Positions 56,930 to 64,000 of a stretch of 64,000 nucleotides of DNA are shown here, in pieces. Every line of letters starts with the position of its first letter. Positions within the stretch are counted from its first letter, which is position 1. The notes beneath the pieces were generated by a model. It did not search any database. It had not been told where the DNA came from and was given only the letters and a program-made list of their open reading frames with translations. The stretch lies in the NCBI GenBank assembly GCA_036245805.1, contig BTRK01000002.1, forward strand, positions 40,158,661 through 40,222,660. The letters run 5' to 3'. The stretch comes from Pristionchus mayeri (Eukaryota; Nematoda; Chromadorea; Rhabditida; Neodiplogasteridae). The position numbers and the translations under genes are program-made.

Positions 56930-58585
56930 TTTGGACGGTGGCCGTTATATTCGATTACTGCTTGTTTACATTCTAACTAATACTACGTAAGCAATTTTTA
57001 TTTGTGACTTTTCTCAAATTGTCGATGAACTACATCGCATTGAAGAATACGATATCAGCATAAATCATCATTTAATTCGCATGAACACTTTGTGAAAGTG
57101 CTACATCGATGTACTTCAACGGGAAGGTAGAAAGGCGTGATTATAATATTATGAAAAAATAATAGCAAAGTGGTGCATAAAATGGAGGGTAGATCTAAGC
57201 ACCTGTCATTCAAATCTTGTGTTGGATCGTAGCCGCTCTCCAAATACAGGATATGAATTACTATCTACACAACCCTACGACTCACCACTAGGTTGGCGAA
57301 CACCATAACGTGATCGTACACGATGACCAGAGACGTTGATGACAATCTGACACACACAAAAGTTAATCTAACTCTGAAGCACCAATCCGTGATGATTGGC
57401 GGTTGATTTCTTCATATCCTACAATGCATAAACTGTTCCGATGGAAAAAATAACTTTAAGCTTGAAATATATAAGTTGAAAGTGAAGAGCGTTCAAACAA
57501 GTGTCAGATATGCTGAAGCAGAAAATTTTCACGAACCGTTAACACTGCTGAGTGATTGCAGTTGAACAGAACGCGGGTATAGCGTTCACTCGCCCCATTG
57601 TAGATTGGAAAATCTAAAATAGGTATTCGTTGGCACAATTATGTGATCATAAAAGTGAAAATGCACCATGAAAATAATGAAATAGTGTCACTGTGGGAGA
57701 TGCTATCAGTTCCATGTCTTAGGGAAAACTCGGAATGCGTCGTGTCTGGTCTCAATACAAAGTACTGACAATCTACACTTTATTCCCATCATTTAATCTA
57801 ATATTGTTGATCTAAGATTTGTTTTCGCATTGAAATTGAGTACATCCGATCACGATTCAAGCTTCAAATACCACCGAAAGTAGATTCAATTGACTCAAGT
57901 CGACGATGTGCAAGTTGTATCAGAGGAATTTATGCGTGATGCACACACACATCCTATATTTTTCGGATTTCAGAGCAATTAGTTCACCTTCACATATTCC
58001 TGTAAAAATGGAATCGTTTGTTGGAGATTAACATATTCATTTGCATTACCAATTTAGAATGAAATGCTGATTCAAATTGTTGTCGTTCAAATTTAAAGTA
58101 ATGATACTGGAATATTCTCGGTGCGTCTTCACATCTCCACGATCGATCGAGGAATCGTATGGTCGAGATGGAGCAGGTGGCCCGAGTTCTGACTTTAAAT
58201 CAATATTTCGAAAATATTGTTTCAATTAAACATTTGCCATATCAATAATCGAATTATATGAAATTTTTGATTCTCCGCACTGAATGTTCAATAATAATAT
58301 GCGAAGTGGAGATTGATTTGTATGAATTTATGCATTGCATGACCATCACATATTTAGGGAATCTTAGTTGGTATTCACATCTCCACGACATATCGAGGAA
58401 TAGTGTGATCGAGATGGAGCATATGGCCTGAGTTCTGACTGTAGATCTGCAATTGAACTTGTTTTACATACTTATAGCTATGGTTTCCCTGGGCAAGTTT
58501 CATTTTTTGTAACAAATAGCATGAGATTTCATGTGACATAGTATAGTCATTAATCGTTGACCACTCGACTAAATTTGGGCATTTT
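56930..58585. other. Intergenic; one 65-bp direct repeat
   Basis: 58132-58195 and 58373-58437 are direct copies ('tcacatctccacga', 'cgaggaat', 'gtcgagatggagca', 'gagttctgact'). The C-terminal exon of the gene at 58591-61843 should lie here, but I cannot identify it. Confidence 0.45.
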
Positions 58586-58590
58586 CATAC

Positions 58591-61500
58591 CGCAAATGGC
58601 GTGTCAAACTGCTTTGCGTGCTCTGGAGAAAGAGTGTGGCGGCAGGTGAAGTCTGTCGTTGTCTTGGTCGATCCCTTGTAGAGCACTCGGATCTGCAAGG
58701 ATTGTAGATTCACAGGGATGGACACGAAAAAATATGCATTTCTCACTACGCATTAGTTCATCTACACACTCTCTGAAAAAGGTGAGCAATGTGAATGGGG
58801 GATTGAAGACACAATTACCCGAATTTCGAACCCTATGATGATTGCACTATCTGTGGCTTTTGATCCAAAGGCTGTATTTCTGTAGGAAAATTTTCTGTAG
58901 GAAAAAGTCGAAATTATATATTATTTGTGGTCACTGACCCCGACTTCACTCTGGCTGATTCTGTGCAGCTCAATGTGCTGCAGATCACCGTTCGGCTTCT
59001 CTTTAGTGCAGAGAACCTGAGGTCGTTTTACAGTTTTAATCGTTTTCTATAACATCTCAAATTTTGACATACTCACATCGGTGACGCCATCGTAGATGTG
59101 GAGCTACAATTAATTGTTATTTATTTTGATCTTATTTTTGTAAATACGCAATAGGGATTCTCGAGCAAGAGTACCGAATGTGCGAAGGTAAGTAAGTCAT
59201 CTATTTTCTTACCTCAACAGTGTCGTCCTTGCGCTTCTGGACAATCATCATGAAAAAGTACTCCAATACGCCTCCGAACGAGATCGATCGACGTCTCTGG
59301 AAAGATGAGTTCGCATTTCGGGTAACGCTCTACTCTTCGTGTGCGGCGCACATTAGTGTATGCGTTGATTCTGATCATTTCTAGCATTAATATGGAGTCA
59401 AATAAGTAACTACATCTTTCGCTCCTCCGGATGCTCGCAGGACCGCAGCCATGGAAATGTCCGTGCCAATGGGGAAGGAGGAGAATTCCCGAAAAAAAAT
59501 TGAATCGAAATCTAAACAGCATTTTGTGGCATTGTGCCACCACATAAAAGTTTAAAATGAATTCTACAAATTGCGAAAAAAACAGTACTGACAACTAGAT
59601 AGATGTGATCTTTCTTCTCTCCGAAGATGAAGTTCTGGAACGTATTGAAGGTGGGATGTGCCAGATTCGAGTTGGGGAGCTTCAAGGACATCTGCAATAA
59701 TATTGATGCACTCACCTTCATAGTATGAGTTCGGGAAACGATTCCACGGTCACTTCATTCCATTCACTGTCTCGCGTGTAAAACAAGTGTGTATAACAAA
59801 TAGAACGTTGTATTGGCTCTTGAACTGTTCATAGTTCAAATAATATGCGGGAATGCCCCATGCGAGAATATTTCTCACCAAAATCAACAAAAAAATAATA
59901 TTTTACCTCCGCATTGTCATGATCAATGTGGTTGGACAGGTAAATGCTTCGAACATTGCCGAGGGATTTCTTGAATACGTGTACACCGGCCCAGAAGCCT
60001 GACAAAATAATTATACATAAATATTAAGAAAATATTACGAAGGATTCACCTTGGAAGAATACGTTCAATCGATTGTTGTCGAGCTGAAATTAATTTTAAT
60101 TTGATACTGTTATTTTTTAGCATCGTAAATATTGCGCAAACAATTGATGATTATAAATTATCATCATACGGCATTACATTGATCAACGAAAAAATCAAAC
60201 ATCAATTAATTTGATCATACCGACTCTCATTCAGTTACCTCAGCTTACCTTTTGTTTGTTTTATGTTATGTAGCGCTTTTTACAATTCACTATCATGCAG
60301 TAGCTCCAAATTATTTTTAAAAAAACAACTATCAACTACCTTGATCACATCGACTCTCCTTCTCTATACAGAGTATATGCGTTTGATTTATTTTATAGAG
60401 TAGCTACTCCCCTTTGTCGTTTATTGAGTCCCAAGGACTTTCGAAAAAAAATGAAACATCAATAATCAAAGATGAAAGATCAATTACTTGATCACATCGA
60501 CTCTCCACATTCCATTAGAGGGAGGCATCCCGTCCAGCGGCGTCTCCATTTTAGTCTCGCCCTGCCATTCTCCGTTCTGCAAATTCATAATTAATAATTA
60601 ATTCAGTGATTTTTTACATAAATTAATTGATGTTGTTGTGCCATTTTAAATTATCTGTTCATGTACCAAATTTGCACAAATACTTTGAAACCTGACGTGA
60701 TTAATCAGATTCACAGTTCGAAGAAAACACACCAATCTGGAGCTGCTCGTCACGGGCGTCTTTTCATCGCGTGAAATTCGGAGATCCGCATAGACATCGT
60801 ATTTATAATCCTTCTGAATATAATTTGTTGTATGCCTTTATTGTTTCGGGCCTTTCTCCCTCTCATTCCTTGACGGCGTTATGTCATACTCCAAGCCTCT
60901 AGGGATTACCATCTATCACTGCTCTCCCTCCAGCTGTCATAGGAGGAGACCAGGCCAGTCTCGCAAGCACCACCATGCGATAAAGACGCTCCCCCCTAGT
61001 CTCCATGTCTTCAACACTACTACAGCGGATGCACATATATTGTGTATAAAGACGGGGGCCCGTCGCGTTTATCGAGCTCTACTACAGACTCTAGCGATGT
61101 CGTAAGCAAAAACAAACAAATTCAATTGAATCAGTAGCGCTGATGGTTTACGACATTCAATCGAAACATGCACTTTTTAAAAAATTACCAAGCAAGTGAT
61201 ATATTTACGCACCGAATCCACAGCCACGTTTGGCAGATCATACATGCTGATGTGGACTCTGAACTTTTTTAAAATTATTATTTTTTAACTTTTCAATTAA
61301 TTATATTTTTAATTACACATATTATCTCGTCGTTTCTCACTAGAGAATGCGAAAGATCACACGAAATAATGAACTGGATGATGATTTGGCAATATTTCAA
61401 TATTTGACCAATTTAGAAATTTACAAAACTTGTCATTTTGCACAAAATAACGTTACTCAATAAAATGCCGGGAAAAATTTGTGAAAAAAATTCCCGGTAG

Positions 61501-61843
61501 TGTTGAATCAAAAAAGATCAAATCGTACGCTTCGCCCTTGCCGTCGTTGCCTGTGTGCTTGAAGTAGAAGGTGAGGATCGTGCCTGTAGGCAATAAGGGG
61601 GTTATTAGAATCAGATAACGATGTGACTGATATGAAAGCATTTGTAAATCATGTTGTGCATTGTCTCCAAAATATAACGTATTCATCAATGGCGTAATAC
61701 TCCGTCGACGAAGGCAAGGGCTAGAAGAGCTCACCGTCTTGCAGTCCAGAAGGCACGTTGAACGTGCTGACAGACTTGGTCTCTGCTCCTTCCACCTTGG
61801 CTGTTGTTGCAAGTAGGACAACACCGATAAGGAATGATCGCAT
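58591..61843 (-). CDS. Secreted galectin-like paralog
   Basis: Exons on the - strand: 61843-61735 (MRSFLIGVVLLATTAKVEGA, signal peptide), 61583-61529 (TILTFYFKHTGND), 61258-61213 (VHISMYDLPNVAVDS), 60810-60733, 60576-60488 (NGMWRVDVIK), about 60081-60048 (LDNNRLNVFFQ), 59998-59907 (FWAGVHVFKKSLGNVRSIYL), 59691-59593 (MSLKLPNSNLAHPTFNTFQN), about 59490-59412 (PIGTDISMAAVLRASGG), 59297-59214 (VLEYFFMMIVQKRKDD), 59103-59077, about 59019-58937 (CTKEKPNGDLQHIELHRISQ), about 58873-58815 and 58692-58591. It is exon-for-exon homologous to the gene at 22059-30147: exon 2 is 55 bp in both, with the same phase. Warning signs: exon 5 lost a G at its donor (aagtaattg), the exon near 59490 lacks an AG acceptor, and the C-terminal exon is not found. 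It may be decaying. Confidence 0.7.
60200..60512. repeat. Triplicated exon-end/donor segment
   Basis: The exon end on the - strand (GAGAGTCGATGTGATCAA) recurs at about 60342-60365, where it is followed by a good donor (aag|gtagtt), and in weaker form at about 60210-60240. The copy attached to the real exon at 60488 lacks the donor G. Confidence 0.55.
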
Positions 61844-61899
61844 CTGGGAATTATACATTCTAAGTTGTAGGATACATTTGAATTAGACATTCAAATTAA

Positions 61900-62300
61900 C
61901 ATACATCTGTGAAATGTATAGTACGATAATCAGATTATCTCCCTTCGAGCGCCTGAAAATTGCGAAAAAAGAGCCACATGATTACGATAACAATTTAAAG
62001 GAATGGTATGCAGAAGCGATTGAGACTGAAATTACCACGAGTGAAGCTACGGCGTTTATTGCATAATAAATACATACATCGAGTTTACAAATGGGAAAAA
62101 CAGGGGGGGGGACGTAAACGTGTAGAATGTAAACTTATCTCATCTGAATGGGGGTTGGTTAAAAACTCGATACTGCAGTACAATCGTCAACTACCATAGC
62201 CATTTCCTAGTGTCCAATGTCAAATTTTAACTTTTCAATTTCCTAAGTCTTGGGTCTCACATTTTCCCAAAAACATCTCACTCGATCTCACGATAATTAA
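61900..62300. other. Nothing recognised
   Basis: Upstream flank of the - strand gene. It should contain its promoter. A G9 tract occurs at about 62103. Confidence 0.35.
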
Positions 62301-62312
62301 ATCGTAACCTAT

Positions 62313-62345
62313 CGGGTTGGTGCAAAAGTTTCTTTACAAAATAAC
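62313..62345 (+). mobile_element. Solo mariner-type end
   Basis: 'tatcgggttggtgcaaaagt' fits the mariner terminal pattern, but no partner end is seen in the rest of the window and no transposase follows to 62890. Confidence 0.45.
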
Positions 62346-62897
62346 TTCCCTAGTTTTCGAATCGAAGTCAGGATAACCTATTATGTTAATGCTCCAATAG
62401 AACAATGGGCATAATTCATTGTTCGCCTCAAGAGCAGCACTTTTCAAAGTGCTGATTTCGAAATTTGATCGACGGAGTCGGTCTTTTCCACCTCACAAGT
62501 TTTTCGCGAGATCACAAAACTACCAGTTCAAGGGTTCGGTGGACATATCAACCGTTACTGATTAACTTCTAAAAAGAACGAACGTGGGATGCCCTTCATT
62601 TAAATTTTACGATAATGTTTGCCAAATACCGAAAAAGTGCGAAAATTGACTTTTCGATTAGCACTATTTTCCCACACAAGAAACTAAATACAAAACTGAG
62701 AGAATCCACGGTAGTCGGCATTGGTAATATCGATTTGGTACAGCCAGTTTTACTAAACCGACTCCCAAGCGATATACGCTCCGCTTACATTACGTTCCCC
62801 ATCCCCACCGGTGAAATGCTACTGAATTTATATTGGAGTGTTCGAAAGGTCGTTATTTTGTACGAATGAACGTAAAATCCGACTTCATGATGTGTGG

Positions 62898-63071
62898 CAC
62901 TACACCGGATGAGAACCGTCGGATGAGAACCAAAAAATCGACACTTCTGTAGGACCTTCGCAGTAGCATTTTTGGCACTTTAGGAACCTACGGTGAACAT
63001 GCTGGAGAAGGGTAATTTTTTGGTTTTCAATCGGTGGGTTCTCATCCGACGGTTCTCATCTGACCTAGTGC
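62898..63071. mobile_element. 174-bp CACTA-ended MITE
   Basis: Inverted ends CACTAcaccggatgagaacc and its mirror 'ggttctcatctgacctagtg'; the inner 'gaaccgtcggatgagaacc' is perfectly inverted. The CACTA terminus suggests a non-autonomous EnSpm/CACTA element. No clear target duplication. Confidence 0.65.
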
Positions 63072-63129
63072 CTGATATGCACCCCAAATGCTAAGACTAT
63101 TGGATAGAGTAACCATTAACTAATCACAT

Positions 63130-63900
63130 ACATTACCGGACAAAATTATTGGAACAAAATGGAAATTGGCATGACTTTCTTCTAAGATGAGATAAAGACT
63201 AGTGGTTGGGAGTATCGAAAGGTATTCCTCGCGAGAATATAGCCACGTGACACTTGTTGATATACAAACGGTAATATATATTGCATATGGAATCTGTCAA
63301 GGGGAAGCGACCTTAATTTCATAAATATTGTTTCTGACATACCACACTTCCTGCGGTGAAAGTACAACCACTGGCTCATATAACGCGCTGCTGAACTCTG
63401 TTGGACGCATTTCGCAATCTCTGGGTACATCTGTTTTTCGGCACCCTTAAAATTTCATAAAATGATCATATCTTCCGTCATAGATCAGCCAATAGTTCCA
63501 GATTTGGCAGGAAATGTACAATGGCAGTGGCAAAGTTATGTACCAAGTTTGGAACTGTTCGGCAGCTTCATTCAAAATCTCGAAAAAATTCTGACCGCAT
63601 TTTCACGCATAACCCAATTTGCCGATGCGTGTAGCTACTAGTCTGGTTTCTTCTCAAGTTGTAAGAAAAGTGTTTACAACAAAGTGTGCAAAGTAGAGAA
63701 GTTACAGTTTTCGTTTGACCGATTTTACAGTTACCCCTTTACTCAGGACCCTTTACTCTTACTTCATATGGTATGAGCACATTGATTATTTTCACTCTTT
63801 ATTTCAGCACTCTAGTTCCAACAATTTATCACTCCAGTTATTTGAGATTTTGTTATTGGAGACGTAAAACGTCTTTCTAATTTTGTTTGCATTTACCGCA
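63130..63900. other. Possible end of a DNA transposon, unresolved
   Basis: 'ttaccggacaaaattattgg' looks like a Tc1-type terminal word, and the following 500 bp is less AT-rich, but no transposase frame is recognisable before the window ends. Confidence 0.25.
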
Positions 63901-63904
63901 TCTC

Positions 63905-63990
63905 TGGATACTAATGTTTTTTTGTTGTTTTTGTTATTGCTGTTATTGTTGTTATTGTTGTTGTTTTTATTGATGTTGTTTTTGAATGCA
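63905..63990. repeat. TTG/TTA microsatellite
   Basis: Imperfect (TTGTTATTG)n and TTTTTG tracts. Confidence 0.85.
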
Positions 63991-64000
63991 CAATAGATAG

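Noticed and set aside
63182..63430. 82-codon minus frame as transposase or host gene
   Set aside because: No recognisable motif, and the neighbouring terminal-like word alone is not enough.

Overview
The window looks like a nematode nuclear genome. It is AT-rich. Its genes are cut into many short exons by small introns with strict TTTCAG-type acceptors. It carries nematode-type chemoreceptor fragments, an FR47-type acyltransferase, a DD37D mariner (maT), a Helitron with introns, and many fold-back and mariner-derived repeats. I cannot name the species. Exon borders were set by eye from splice motifs, reading phase and comparison among paralogs inside the window.

Layout. 0.2-12.9 kb holds a cluster of related genes sharing a 'sensor' module built from the same exon series. 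Copy 1 (+) leads into an eIF2alpha-kinase-like (PEK/GCN2-type) kinase domain that is damaged. Copy 2 (+) ends in a short tail. Copy 3 (+) ends in a coiled coil plus C3HC4 RING finger and carries an intact DD37D transposon in an intron. A second kinase copy lies inverted on the - strand. 12.9-14.3 kb is repeats. 14.6-21.3 kb is a chemoreceptor gene split by a decayed Helitron and two tandem arrays. 22.0-30.15 kb is a secreted, possibly galectin-like gene (-). Its large first intron contains a 3.2-kb inverted copy of its own exons 2-12, giving a 6.7-kb near-perfect palindrome. 30.7-32.4 kb holds two tandem small secreted cysteine-rich peptide genes (+). 32.6-33.6 kb is another chemoreceptor (-). 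35.06-39.03 kb is an FR47/GNAT acyltransferase (-) with a dead mariner in one intron and a tRNA-Ala-like sequence in another.

39.8-47.5 kb is a sensor-family gene (+) stretched by insertions. 49.75-56.93 kb is the most complete sensor-kinase gene (+), with 1.3-kb and 3-kb palindromic elements in two introns. 58.6-61.84 kb is a paralog (-) of the palindrome gene. 62-64 kb holds mobile-element debris.

Two themes stand out. (1) One sensor module is paired with different C-terminal effectors (kinase, RING, short tail), which suggests a fast-evolving receptor or stress-signalling family. Its function is unknown. (2) Inverted duplications at every scale lie almost entirely in introns, including one where a gene transcript would contain sense and antisense copies of its own exons.
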